A DNA stretch of 64,000 nt from positions 446,450-510,449 of the forward strand of contig NZ_JH806632.1 in the NCBI RefSeq assembly GCF_000295095.1. Reading direction: 5' to 3'. How positions within the stretch are numbered: position 1 is the stretch's first letter; the number at the start of each line of letters is the position of its first letter. The notes below the pieces were generated by a model. That model worked only from the letters and a program-made list of their open reading frames with translations, did not search any database and was not told the origin of the DNA. The translations under genes were made by a program, and so were the position numbers. The stretch is from Actinomyces timonensis DSM 23838 (lineage in GTDB: Bacteria > Actinomycetota > Actinomycetes > Actinomycetales > Actinomycetaceae). Shown one piece after another: positions 51,709 through 59,866 of the stretch.

Positions 51709-52085
51709 TACCGGGCTCCTTCCTTCGTAGCGGTGTCGGCGCGGTCGCCGACGTAGACGGTGATGTGGCTGGTGCGCTTGAGGATCCGGCTCGCGCGGCC
51801 CTGGGCCCGCGGGCGGAACCGCTTGAGGGTCGGGCCCTCGTCAGCGAACACCTCGGTGATGAACAGATCGTTCTCGTCGAACCGCTCGCCGGCGGCCTCG
51901 GCCTTGAACCGGGCGTTGGCGATCGCGGACTCGATGACCTTGCGCACCGGCACGGCAGCGGCCTGCGGGGCGAAACGGAGCACGTTGACAGCCTCGACGG
52001 CGCGCTTGCCGCGGACGACGTCCACGACGCGGCGAGCCTTCATCGGCGTGCAGCGCACGTACTTGGCCTGCGCCTTAGCTTCCAT
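51708..52085 (-). CDS. rplV: Ribosomal protein L22
   Basis: 125 residues; [20 protein letters not shown] and the tunnel-loop end [20 protein letters not shown] are typical. It follows rpsS after 30 bases. Confidence 0.97.
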   Translation of the reverse strand: MEAKAQAKYVRCTPMKARRVVDVVRGKRAVEAVNVLRFAPQAAAVPVRKVIESAIANARFKAEAAGERFDENDLFITEVFADEGPTLKRFRPRAQGRASRILKRTSHITVYVGDRADTATKEGAR

Positions 52086-52115
52086 AGTTCTCTTTGCCTC
52101 TCAACTCTCCGCGCG

Positions 52116-52394
52116 TCAGCGGCGCGACTTGCGGTCGTCCTTGACGTGCCCGCGGAAGGTGCGGGTCGGGGCGAACTCGCCGAGCTTGTGGCCCACCATG
52201 GACTCGGTGATGAAGACCGGGACGTGCTTCCGGCCGTCGTGGACGGCGAAAGTGTGTCCGAGGAAGTCCGGCGTGATGACCGAACGACGGGACCAGGTCT
52301 TGATGACGTTCTTGGTGCCCTTCTCGTTCTGGGCGTCCACCTTCTTCTGGAGGTGGTCGTCGACGAAGGGACCCTTCTTCAGACTGCGCGGCAT
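52116..52394 (-). CDS. rpsS: Ribosomal protein S19
   Basis: 92 residues beginning [20 protein letters not shown] and ending [11 protein letters not shown]. It follows rplB after 12 bases. Confidence 0.97.
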   Translation of the reverse strand: MPRSLKKGPFVDDHLQKKVDAQNEKGTKNVIKTWSRRSVITPDFLGHTFAVHDGRKHVPVFITESMVGHKLGEFAPTRTFRGHVKDDRKSRR

Positions 52395-52406
52395 ATCCGG
52401 CTCCTA

Positions 52407-53243
52407 TCAGCGCTTCTTGCCGGTCCGACGACGACGCACGATGAGGCGGTCGCTGGACTTGTTGGGACGACGGGTACGGCCCTCGGGCTTGCCCCACGGA
52501 GAGACGGGGTGGCGGCCACCGGAGGTGCGGCCCTCACCACCACCGTGCGGGTGGTCCACCGGGTTCATGACGACACCGCGGACGGTCGGGCGGACGCCCT
52601 TCCAGCGCATGCGGCCGGCCTTGCCCCAGTTGATGTTGGACTGCTCGGCATTGCCGACCTCGCCGACCGTGGCGCGGCAGGCGACCTCGACCATCCGGAT
52701 CTCGCCGGAGGGCATGCGCAGCGTGGCGTACTTGCCCTCCTTGGCGACGAGCTGGACGGAGGTGCCGGCCGAGCGGGCGATCTTCGCGCCGCCACCGGGG
52801 CGCAGCTCGACGGCGTGCACAAAGGTACCGGTGGGGATGTTGCGCAGCGCGAGGTTGTTGCCGGGCTTGATGTCCGCGCCCGGACCAGCCTCGACGACGT
52901 CGCCCTGGGCGAGCTTGTTCGGAGCGATGATGTAGCGCTTCTCGCCGTCGGCGTAGTGCAGCAGGGCGATGCGCGCGGTGCGGTTGGGGTCGTACTCGAT
53001 GTGAGCGACCTTGGCGGGCACGCCGTCCTTGTCGTGACGACGGAAGTCGATCACGCGGTAGGCGCGCTTGTGACCGCCGCCCTTGTGGCGGGTGGTGACG
53101 CGGCCGTTGTTGTTGCGACCACCGGTCTTGTGGAGCGGGCGAACGAGGGACTTCTCGGGCTCGCTGCGCGTGATCTCGACGAAGTCGGCCACGGAGGAGC
53201 CACGGCGACCCGGCGTCGTCGGCTTGTACTTACGGATTCCCAT
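52407..53243 (-). CDS. rplB: Ribosomal protein L2
   Basis: 278 residues; [40 protein letters not shown] and the peptidyl-transferase-region [20 protein letters not shown] (with the conserved histidine). It follows rplW after 27 bases. Confidence 0.98.
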   Translation of the reverse strand: MGIRKYKPTTPGRRGSSVADFVEITRSEPEKSLVRPLHKTGGRNNNGRVTTRHKGGGHKRAYRVIDFRRHDKDGVPAKVAHIEYDPNRTARIALLHYADGEKRYIIAPNKLAQGDVVEAGPGADIKPGNNLALRNIPTGTFVHAVELRPGGGAKIARSAGTSVQLVAKEGKYATLRMPSGEIRMVEVACRATVGEVGNAEQSNINWGKAGRMRWKGVRPTVRGVVMNPVDHPHGGGEGRTSGGRHPVSPWGKPEGRTRRPNKSSDRLIVRRRRTGKKR

Positions 53244-53270
53244 GTCGATCCTTTACCTTCCGTGTCCGTG

Positions 53271-53576
53271 TCAGTTCGCCACGTCGCCGAAGATGTCGAT
53301 GCTGCCCTCGCGCAGCGTGACGATCGCGCGCTTGGTGTCCTTGGACTTGCCGAGCCCGGTGCGGGTGCGGCGGGTCTTGCCCTTGCGGTTGGCCGTGTTC
53401 ACCGAGTCGACCTTGACGTTGAAGATGGACTCGATGGCCATCTTGATCTCGGTCTTGTTGGAGCCCGGAGCCACGAGGAACGTGTACTGGCCACGGTCCA
53501 TGCAGGCGTAGGACTTCTCGGAGACGACCGGCGCGATGATGATGTCGCGGGGGTTCTTGGACTTCTCGAGGCTCAC
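53271..53576 (-). CDS. rplW: Ribosomal protein L23
   Basis: 101 residues starting at a GTG ([11 protein letters not shown]) that overlaps the rplD stop by four bases (GTGA). [20 protein letters not shown] and [20 protein letters not shown] are typical; L23 forms the docking site for trigger factor and SRP at the tunnel exit. Confidence 0.96.
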   Translation of the reverse strand: MSLEKSKNPRDIIIAPVVSEKSYACMDRGQYTFLVAPGSNKTEIKMAIESIFNVKVDSVNTANRKGKTRRTRTGLGKSKDTKRAIVTLREGSIDIFGDVAN

Positions 53577-54223
53577 TTGGACTCCTCCTCGCCCTTGCCG
53601 AGGAACGAGTCCAGGGCAGCGGAAGTGAAGACGACGTCGTCGTTGACCAGGACGTCGTAGGTGTTGAGCTGGTCGGCCCACAGGACGTGCGCCTCGGGAG
53701 CGTTGCGCAGGCTCAGGCGGCTCAGGTCATCCTCGCGGGTGACGACGACGAGGGCCTTGCGGTCCGTCAGGTTGCGCAGCGCGCCGAGGGCCGACTTGGT
53801 GGAGGGCTTCTCGGTGGTGACGAACTCGGTGATGACGTGGACGCGGCCGTTGCGGGCGCGGTCCGACAGGGCCGAGCGCAGGGCGGCGGCTTTCATCTTC
53901 TTGGGCGTGCGCTGGGTGTAGTCGCGCGGCTGCGGGCCGTGGACGGTGCCACCGCCGGCGAACTGGGGGGCGCGCGTGGAGCCCTGGCGGGCGCGGCCGG
54001 TGCCCTTCTGGCGGTAGGGCTTCTTGCCACCGCCGCGGACCATGCCGCGGGTCTTGGTGGCGTGGGTGCCCTGGCGGGCCGCGGCGAGCTGGGCCACGAC
54101 GACCTGGTGCATGAGCGGGATGTTGAGGTCGACGTCGAAGATCTCGGCGGGGAGCTCGGCGGTGCCCTTCTTGGCGCCCTTGGAGTCGACGATCGCGACG
54201 GTGAGGGTCTGGTTCTCAGCCAT
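53573..54223 (-). CDS. rplD: Ribosomal protein L4
   Basis: 216 residues; [39 protein letters not shown] and [20 protein letters not shown] form the tunnel loop. It follows rplC after four bases. Confidence 0.97.
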   Translation of the reverse strand: MAENQTLTVAIVDSKGAKKGTAELPAEIFDVDLNIPLMHQVVVAQLAAARQGTHATKTRGMVRGGGKKPYRQKGTGRARQGSTRAPQFAGGGTVHGPQPRDYTQRTPKKMKAAALRSALSDRARNGRVHVITEFVTTEKPSTKSALGALRNLTDRKALVVVTREDDLSRLSLRNAPEAHVLWADQLNTYDVLVNDDVVFTSAALDSFLGKGEEESK

Positions 54224-54227
54224 GGTC

Positions 54228-54896
54228 TCAGGCTCCCTTCACGGCCGTGCGGACGACGACGACCTGTCCCTTGGGGCCCGGGACGGCGCCGTTGACGAGG
54301 AGGTAGCCCTTCTCGACGTCGATGCCGCGGACCTTGAGGTTCTGGACGGTGGTGGTGGCGTGGCCCATGCGGCCGGCCATGCGCAGGCCCTTGAAGATGC
54401 GGCCGGGCGTGGCGCAGGCGCCGACGGAGCCGGGCTTGCGGTGGTTGCGGTGCGCGCCGTGGGAGGCGGAGACGCCCTTGAAGCCGTGGCGCTTCATGAC
54501 ACCCGCGAAGCCCTTGCCCTTGGAAGTGCCGGTGACGTCGACCAACTGGCCGACCTCGAAGGTGTCCGCGCCGAGCTCCTGGCCCGGGGTGAACTCCGAG
54601 GCGATGGAGGTGCGCAGCTCGGCCACGTGGCGGCGGGGGGCGACCCCGGCCTTGGCGAAGTGGCCGGCGAGGGGCTTGGTGACCTTGCGCTCGTCGATGT
54701 CGCCGAAGGCGAGCTGGACGGCCTCGTACCCGTCGGTCTCGACGGTGCGGACCTGGGTCACGACGTTGGTGTCGACGCGCACGACCGTGACGGGGCGGAG
54801 GACTCCGTTCTCGTCCCAGATCTGCGTCATGCCGAGCTTGGTGCCGAGGAGCGCCTTGGCAGGCGCGGCGGCTGCCGGCTTGTTAAGCGTAGTCAT
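54228..54896 (-). CDS. rplC: Ribosomal protein L3
   Basis: 222 residues; [40 protein letters not shown] and [20 protein letters not shown]. It follows rpsJ after 11 bases. Confidence 0.97.
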   Translation of the reverse strand: MTTLNKPAAAAPAKALLGTKLGMTQIWDENGVLRPVTVVRVDTNVVTQVRTVETDGYEAVQLAFGDIDERKVTKPLAGHFAKAGVAPRRHVAELRTSIASEFTPGQELGADTFEVGQLVDVTGTSKGKGFAGVMKRHGFKGVSASHGAHRNHRKPGSVGACATPGRIFKGLRMAGRMGHATTTVQNLKVRGIDVEKGYLLVNGAVPGPKGQVVVVRTAVKGA

Positions 54897-54907
54897 GGCG
54901 ATGGTCC

Positions 54908-55216
54908 TCAGAGCTTGATCTCGATGTTGACATCGGCCGGGAGGTCGAGGCGCATGAGCGAGTCAACGGCCTTCGGCGTCGGGTCGATGATGTCGATCAG
55001 CCGCTTGTGCGTGCGCATCTCGAAGTGCTCGCGGCTGTCCTTGTACTTGTGGGGCGACCGGATGACGCAGAACACGTTCTTCTCGGTCGGCAGCGGCACC
55101 GGGCCCACGACCGTCGCGCCAGCGCGGGTCACGACGTCGACGATCTTGCGCGCCGAGGAGTCGATGACCTCGTGGTCGTAGGACTTGAGCCGGATGCGGA
55201 TCTTCTGTCCCGCCAT
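54908..55216 (-). CDS. rpsJ: Ribosomal protein S10
   Basis: 102 residues beginning [20 protein letters not shown], with [20 protein letters not shown] and [20 protein letters not shown]. It is the first gene of an eleven-gene S10 operon. A promoter about 240 bases upstream fits. Confidence 0.98.
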   Translation of the reverse strand: MAGQKIRIRLKSYDHEVIDSSARKIVDVVTRAGATVVGPVPLPTEKNVFCVIRSPHKYKDSREHFEMRTHKRLIDIIDPTPKAVDSLMRLDLPADVNIEIKL

Positions 55217-55250
55217 GGCGCCAAACCTCTCTTACTTTCGGGCGACCGGT

Positions 55251-55545
55251 CCACGCGCTCGGGCGTGTCGCAAGCGCGACGCTCCACGGGTCTCTCTCAT
55301 GAGGGAGGGTGGGCCGGTCTGGACACACGGAAACCCGATCGGTGATCGGCTCCGTCAGACTGGTTCCCGGGACGACCCCGGGAGGTGGCTGCCGGGACTG
55401 GCGGGCGCCGCCGCGATGAGCGCGGCAGCAGGACCAGGGCCCAGCGGCTGGACAACGCTATCAGGGCGGGGTGCGGGCCGGTCAACCTGAGAACGGGCGC
55501 AGGGCTGTGAGACCGACCACCGTCCCACGCGCTCGGGCGTGTCGC
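55251..55545 (+). repeat. Pair of 21-bp direct repeats flanking the S10 promoter
   Basis: A 21-bp sequence starting CCACGCGCTCGGGCGTG occurs at 55251-55271 and again, identical, at 55525-55545. One copy lies in the presumed rpsJ leader and the other upstream of the candidate promoter. Confidence 0.75.
55457..55485 (-). promoter_or_regulatory. Candidate promoter of the S10 operon (TTGACC / GATAGC)
   Basis: On the minus strand TTGACC (55480-55485) and GATAGC (55457-55462) are 17 bases apart. This gives a leader of about 235 bases before rpsJ. The -10 box is a weak match. Confidence 0.45.
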
Positions 55546-55621
55546 GGGGAGCTGGCGGGTGGGTGGCCGGTTGCGGCGGGCGACGCCGCCCCCCTCCCCC
55601 CTCTCCGCTCCTCCTCTGTGG

Positions 55622-55676
55622 CGAGACCGGGCGATCAGCACGGCGAAACCGGGCGATCAGCACGGCGAGACCGGTT
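55622..55676 (+). repeat. Dispersed repeat, two tandem units (R6)
   Basis: Two units of the ACCGGGCGATCAGCACGG form (55626-55647 and 55648-55669; GATC replaces GAAC), followed by ACCGGTTCGGG as after R3. It is the left, inverted partner of R7 across the small peptide gene. Confidence 0.85.
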
Positions 55677-55701
55677 CGGGGTCGGCTCGAGGGGGCTCGC
55701 G

Positions 55702-55807
55702 GAGCACCGTGAGGTGCGTCCTGCACCGGTGGTTGCGCGGAGCACCTTCGGCTGCGTTCCCACCGCACCCCACGGTGCTCGAGGCAACCACCGGTGCAGG
55801 ACGCACC
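55702..55807. repeat. Interleaved inverted repeats upstream of the small peptide gene
   Basis: A perfect 24-bp inverted repeat (55713-55736 with 55784-55807; core TGCGTCCTGCACCGGTGG) has a 47-base loop. A second one, GAGCACCGTG (55702-55711) with CACGGTGCTC (55771-55780), is interleaved with it, so the two stems cannot both form in simple nested fashion. Confidence 0.85.
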
Positions 55808-55943
55808 CCACGAGGCCCATGACCAGGCCCCCGATGGCGTCACCTCCGCCGCCTACGATGGTGCCGCCTTCTCCGGCACCTCCTCCCGGAACACGTCCGT
55901 GTCCTTGCCGGGGAAGGAGGCAGCCAGGGAGGAGGTGAGGGCC

Positions 55944-56087
55944 GTGACCCGTCCGAAAGGCCGGCACGCCAAAGTCCACGAGGACAAGGAAACGGCCCGG
56001 CAGGTGAGCGAAATACTTAACTCCATCGCTCGCCTGATCCGAGCCGTCGGTGTCCTTGTGGATGCCCTCGGTCGATGGATCAACTGA
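55944..56087 (+). CDS. Small uncharacterised peptide with amphipathic C-terminal helix
   Basis: A 47-residue product starting at a GTG (VTRPKGRHAKVHEDK) with a very strong GGGAGGAGG site about 9 bases upstream. The first half is charged and basic; the second half (SEILNSIARLIRAVGVLVDA, then LGRWIN) would form an amphipathic or membrane-seeking helix with a tryptophan near the end. It is followed 15 bases later by a perfect terminator hairpin, which supports real expression. The frame is open upstream to 55794. I recognise no family. A membrane-active or signalling peptide, or a small toxin, are guesses. Confidence 0.5.
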   Translation: MTRPKGRHAKVHEDKETARQVSEILNSIARLIRAVGVLVDALGRWIN

Positions 56088-56102
56088 GCCATCGGCCTCG
56101 GA

Positions 56103-56130
56103 GACCCATCCGGTAGCCGCCGGATGGGTC
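56103..56130 (+). terminator. Hairpin terminator after the small peptide gene
   Basis: A perfect 11-bp stem (GACCCATCCGG, 56103-56113, with 56120-56130; loop TAGCCG) lies 15 bases past the stop codon, followed by CCCACCATTAT. Confidence 0.75.
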
Positions 56131-56250
56131 CCCACCATTATGGGCCCCGACGCCGCGGCTGTCCACGACAGGTGGCGAGGCGCCCGGCCTGGTAATCGCA
56201 TCAGGACATCGGAGACGTTCACGCGCATCCCAGGCGACCCGATCGATGTA

Positions 56251-56299
56251 TCTCGCCGTGCTGTTCGCCCGGTTTCGCCGTGCTGTTCGCCCGGTCTCG
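56251..56299 (-). repeat. Dispersed repeat, two tandem units (R7)
   Basis: Two units in minus orientation ending in CTCG, one base before the srtC stop codon. It is the inverted partner of R6, and the same two-unit form as R5. Confidence 0.85.
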
Positions 56300-56300
56300 A

Positions 56301-57686
56301 CTAGGAGGTGAGGGGGCCGTAGGGGGTCTGGCGGGAGACCCTGGAGGTGAGCTCCTCAGAACGTCCCTCAGAAGAGCCAGGGTCGTCGGGGCTGTCGGCC
56401 GACGGCGTGGAGCCCGCGGATGAGCCGGAGCTCAGGGGCGTCCACTGGACCTCGTCGGGCGAGGGCGCGGACCATGTCTCCCCCGATCTCGGCAGAGGGC
56501 CGGCGTCCGGGTCCTCGGGCGTCGCAGCCGAGTGGAGGGAGACGGCGCTAGCGACCTCTACCGACGACGGCGTGGCCGCGGCAAGCGCCTCCTCACCGGA
56601 GCCGCCCTCACCGTCCTTACCGTCCTCGCCGCCGTCCTTCTTGGCCGCGGCGGCCTTGGGCGGGTAGCCGGTGCGCCAGAGGTAGAGGCCAACAGCGATG
56701 ACGACTCCGCTGATCCACACCGCCCACCAGGGGAATCCGGGGACGTCGGGCTTGGCGCCGGCCGCGGCGAGGTCGTCGGCGGGGGTGGGGGTGATGCGCT
56801 CGGCGGTGACGAGGATGCGGTGGGTGTTGATGCCGAGCGGGGTGCAGGTGACGAGGGTGACGAGGTCGCGGTCGGGGTCGGCGCGCAGAGCCTCGGTCTC
56901 CTCGGGGGCGACGACCTTGGTCTCGACGACTTGGTAGCTGAGGACCTCGCCGAAGACCTCGAGGGTGAAGGTGTCGCCGACGCCGACCTTGTCGAGGTTG
57001 GTGAACATGGTGGCGTTGGCGAGGCCGCGGTGGCCGGTGATGACGGAGCGTGTGCCTTTTCCTCCGACGGGCAGGGAGGTTCCTTGGAGGTGGCCGAGTC
57101 CGGCGAGGAGGACCTCGTCGGAGGTGCCGTGGTAGATGGGCAGGTCGAGGTCGATGGTGGGGATGCGCAGGCGGCCCATGAGTCCGACGGCGTTGGCGGA
57201 GAGGATCTTGTTGTAGTCGAGGGAGTCGTCGGGATGCTCGCCGGCGCCGATGGGGATGTTGGTGTTGGCCTCGAGGACGGCACCGGAGGAGAGGGCGTCG
57301 TTGTAGGCGTGGGCTTGGGCGAGTTGCTCCTCGGCGGCGGGCTTGGCGTTGTCGACCTGTTGCTCGTAGTCGGCGACGACTTTGGACTGGTTGTACTGGC
57401 TGAACCAGGAGGCGACGGACGGGTAGGAGAAGAGGGCGAGCCCGGCCAGGGCGAGGACGGCGGGGATGATGTTGATGAGGCGGAGCCGCCAGCGGCGCTT
57501 GCCCTCGGGACGGGCGCGGCGGGAGCGGCGCTTGGGAGAGCGCGCGGTGTCGGGGGTGCCGCCGGCCGGAGTGGAGTTCTCGACGGCGGATGCGGACTCG
57601 GGGCTGCCCGCGCTGCTGGCCCGGTCGGGCAGGCTGCGGCTGCGGGTGTCGCTGGGGGCGTCAGCTGTGCCGGTGGTGCTGCTCAT
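56301..57686 (-). CDS. srtC: Class C (pilus-specific) sortase with long cytoplasmic tail
   Basis: Membrane transpeptidase that polymerises the LPLTG pilins encoded upstream. The catalytic H219 (VITGHRGL), C281 (LVTCTP) and R290 (NTHRILV) are visible. A basic N-terminal region (1-68) precedes the first helix (about 69-90), and a second helix (about 319-337, WWAVWISGVVIAVGLYLW), typical of class C, follows the catalytic domain. I do not see the usual DP[FWY] lid motif near residues 130-165. The odd part is the tail after the second helix, about 120 residues rich in S, D, E and G, ending in TPYGPLTS. Third gene of the fimbrial locus, after a hairpin. Confidence 0.92.
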   Translation of the reverse strand: MSSTTGTADAPSDTRSRSLPDRASSAGSPESASAVENSTPAGGTPDTARSPKRRSRRARPEGKRRWRLRLINIIPAVLALAGLALFSYPSVASWFSQYNQSKVVADYEQQVDNAKPAAEEQLAQAHAYNDALSSGAVLEANTNIPIGAGEHPDDSLDYNKILSANAVGLMGRLRIPTIDLDLPIYHGTSDEVLLAGLGHLQGTSLPVGGKGTRSVITGHRGLANATMFTNLDKVGVGDTFTLEVFGEVLSYQVVETKVVAPEETEALRADPDRDLVTLVTCTPLGINTHRILVTAERITPTPADDLAAAGAKPDVPGFPWWAVWISGVVIAVGLYLWRTGYPPKAAAAKKDGGEDGKDGEGGSGEEALAAATPSSVEVASAVSLHSAATPEDPDAGPLPRSGETWSAPSPDEVQWTPLSSGSSAGSTPSADSPDDPGSSEGRSEELTSRVSRQTPYGPLTS

Positions 57687-57843
57687 GGCGGCTCGGGCTC
57701 CTGGTGGGTGGGCGGGGTGCGATGGCTGGGATGGTGGGCGACGGACGACGACGGCGTGGCCGGGGGCGCCGCGCACCGTCGCGGCAGGGGTGGGGGTCCT
57801 GGGGCGGGCCGACGGCGCAGCGCGGAGCTGGGCGGGACGCGCG

Positions 57844-57879
57844 GAGGTGGCGGGGAGGCTGGTGCCTCCCCGCCACCTC
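57844..57879 (-). terminator. Strong hairpin between the pilin and sortase genes
   Basis: A perfect 16-bp stem (GAGGTGGCGGGGAGGC, 57844-57859, with 57864-57879; loop TGGT) lies 60 bases past the pilin stop codon and 160 bases before srtC. It should act as terminator or attenuator, or protect the 3' end of the pilin message. Confidence 0.8.
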
Positions 57880-57938
57880 ATGCGTGGGGCTGATGCCGCC
57901 GGGCGCGGGGCGGGGTCATGCCCGCGCCGGGGTGGTCA

Positions 57939-59573
57939 TCAGGCCTCGTTGGCGCGGCGCTTGCGGGCCGCGAGGACGAAGCCGACGGCGATCGCCATGA
58001 GCGACAGGCCACCGACGGTCATGAGGATCTTGCCCGCGGCACCGGTCAGTGGCAGCTGCGGAACAGTGCTCTTGGTGTTGGTGATGTCGACCTGGTGGTC
58101 GGTGGTCTCGCCAGCCGTCACCTTGAGAGCGGTATTCGCCCCGTCGTCAGTCGGAAGAACGTAGCCCTCAGGAGCTTTCGTCTCAACCAGCACGTAGCAC
58201 CGGCTGTTGTGCTCAACGGCGACCTCCTCCTGGCCCGCCGCGCCCTTCTTGGAGTCCACATAAAGACCATCGATGTTGAACTTACCGTGCTCATCGGTCG
58301 TGAACTCCGTGTTCCCATTCACGGAGATGGGAGCGTTCTCCACTACGTCAGTCTTTGGATCGTCAGAGGCAACGACAGCCTTGCCGCAGTCTTGCGCCCA
58401 CGGATCAGCAGCATTGTAGATCTTGAAGGTAGCACCCTTCAATGCGTCGTTGTTCTGCTTGTCCTTCTTGAACACCGAGGCCGCGCCCCAAGCAGTGACG
58501 GCCTTGTTGGAAGGCACAGGGGGAACGTTCGTCGGAGGGGTCGGGGTCGGGGTGTCCGGAGGAGTTGCCCCCGGAATGGTGTTGACATAAAGATTCGCAG
58601 TGTTGTCGATCTTCGCGGAAGGCGTCTTGGTCTTCGCGGTGAAGACGACCGCGACCTTGGCGTCGGGGTTCTTCTTCAGATTCTCAAGTCCGACCTTCGT
58701 GAACGAAAGAGTGATCTCGTTGCCAACAAGCTTCTTGGTGTACCAAGACGAATCGACAACATTACCAGCAAGAGTCACAGAGTTCTCTTTGATGTCAGGG
58801 GTGGTGTAACCCTCACCCATCGGATCGGAGAGAATGAAGTACTCGAACGACACGTTATCGCTGATCTTCGGCACAGTGGCCGTGACAGGGAACTCAACCT
58901 GAGCCTCATCGTTCAGACCATACTTGACGACCTTGACGTCCTTCTCAGGAGCCTGGACGAGCACGTTCTTCGGGTAGACATTGACATTGTACAGCCACTT
59001 GCCGTTCGAGTTCTCGCCAGCCCCCTGGGCCTTGTTCTCCTCGGTATTGGGGAACGGCACGGTCACAACGAAGGGAGCGGCCTTCTCGGTCACCTTCGCA
59101 GGAGAGGCGGTCTCACAGACCAGGTAGGCGCCGACCGCGAGCTGGCCAATCGTGGCCTGACCGTCAGATCCAGTCTCGTTGGACTCCTTCTTCTGGTCCT
59201 TCTGCACAGCGAGGGTTCCGACCTGATCAACAGGCGACTTGAAATCACTGCCGCATGCATCATTCGGCACGGTGAGCTCGGACAGCTTCTTCCAGACCCC
59301 ATTGTCGCTGAGGTCGGCGTCGAGCTTGAAAGCAGTGAAGGTGACCCCCTGAACAGGAGCCCCTGTTTTACCAGGAGTTCCAGAAGCGGTTCCAGTCGTC
59401 GCCCCCTCCATCTTCTCGTGCTTGTGGATGAGGATGGATCCCTTCTCATCGAAATTGATGTTGCCAGGACCGATGGGATCCGCCGCCAGCGCGGTGGCGC
59501 CGAGGCCGGAGAGGCCCAGGCAGAGGACGCCGGCTGCGCCGAGCGCTCCTCGGGAGAAGCGTGTTGCACGCAT
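57939..59573 (-). CDS. Major fimbrial shaft pilin (FimP/FimA-like, LPLTG)
   Basis: Secreted subunit polymerised into the pilus shaft. After a signal peptide (to about residue 31) come CnaB-type, isopeptide-forming domains. The pilin motif YPKN is at 200-203 with the polymerising lysine K202 (WLYNVNVYPKNVLVQ). An E-box YVLVETKAPEGY lies at 460-471, and the sorting signal LPLTG at 507-511 is followed by a helix and RKRRANEA. The length of 544 residues fits Actinomyces FimP/FimA. It lies between the tip-protein gene and srtC, as in the type 1 and type 2 fimbrial operons. Which type it is cannot be decided without alignment. Confidence 0.92.
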   Translation of the reverse strand: MRATRFSRGALGAAGVLCLGLSGLGATALAADPIGPGNINFDEKGSILIHKHEKMEGATTGTASGTPGKTGAPVQGVTFTAFKLDADLSDNGVWKKLSELTVPNDACGSDFKSPVDQVGTLAVQKDQKKESNETGSDGQATIGQLAVGAYLVCETASPAKVTEKAAPFVVTVPFPNTEENKAQGAGENSNGKWLYNVNVYPKNVLVQAPEKDVKVVKYGLNDEAQVEFPVTATVPKISDNVSFEYFILSDPMGEGYTTPDIKENSVTLAGNVVDSSWYTKKLVGNEITLSFTKVGLENLKKNPDAKVAVVFTAKTKTPSAKIDNTANLYVNTIPGATPPDTPTPTPPTNVPPVPSNKAVTAWGAASVFKKDKQNNDALKGATFKIYNAADPWAQDCGKAVVASDDPKTDVVENAPISVNGNTEFTTDEHGKFNIDGLYVDSKKGAAGQEEVAVEHNSRCYVLVETKAPEGYVLPTDDGANTALKVTAGETTDHQVDITNTKSTVPQLPLTGAAGKILMTVGGLSLMAIAVGFVLAARKRRANEA

Positions 59574-59866
59574 GGGTAGGGATTTCCTTTCAGGATGTGC
59601 CCGGGGATGGGCTGGCGCCGCAGTGTGGGAGCACTGCGCGGGCTCTCATGTGAGAGACCCATGCACCGTGATTGATGGGAACCTGTGGGATGAGCCGACG
59701 GGGATCGGCCATGGGATCAGGCATCCGTGCGATCAGCCCACCCCCTTAGCTCGGACCAAGCGTCGGCTCAGGACTGGGGCCATCGACATTGAGCATATCG
59801 GCTCTCCAGGTCTGAAAACGTCCTGGACGATTGCGATCCGATCTCTCATTATCGCGAGCTGGCGTC

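Larger units (their letters stand above)
55622..56299. mobile_element. Candidate cassette: small peptide gene between inverted repeats
   Basis: R6 and R7 form long inverted repeats (about 46 bp, differing at one base in each unit) around 0.58 kb. The interior holds a large inverted repeat, a 47-codon gene and its terminator. It matches the organisation of the 48594-49864 region, but with unrelated cargo. Mobility is inferred only. Confidence 0.35.
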
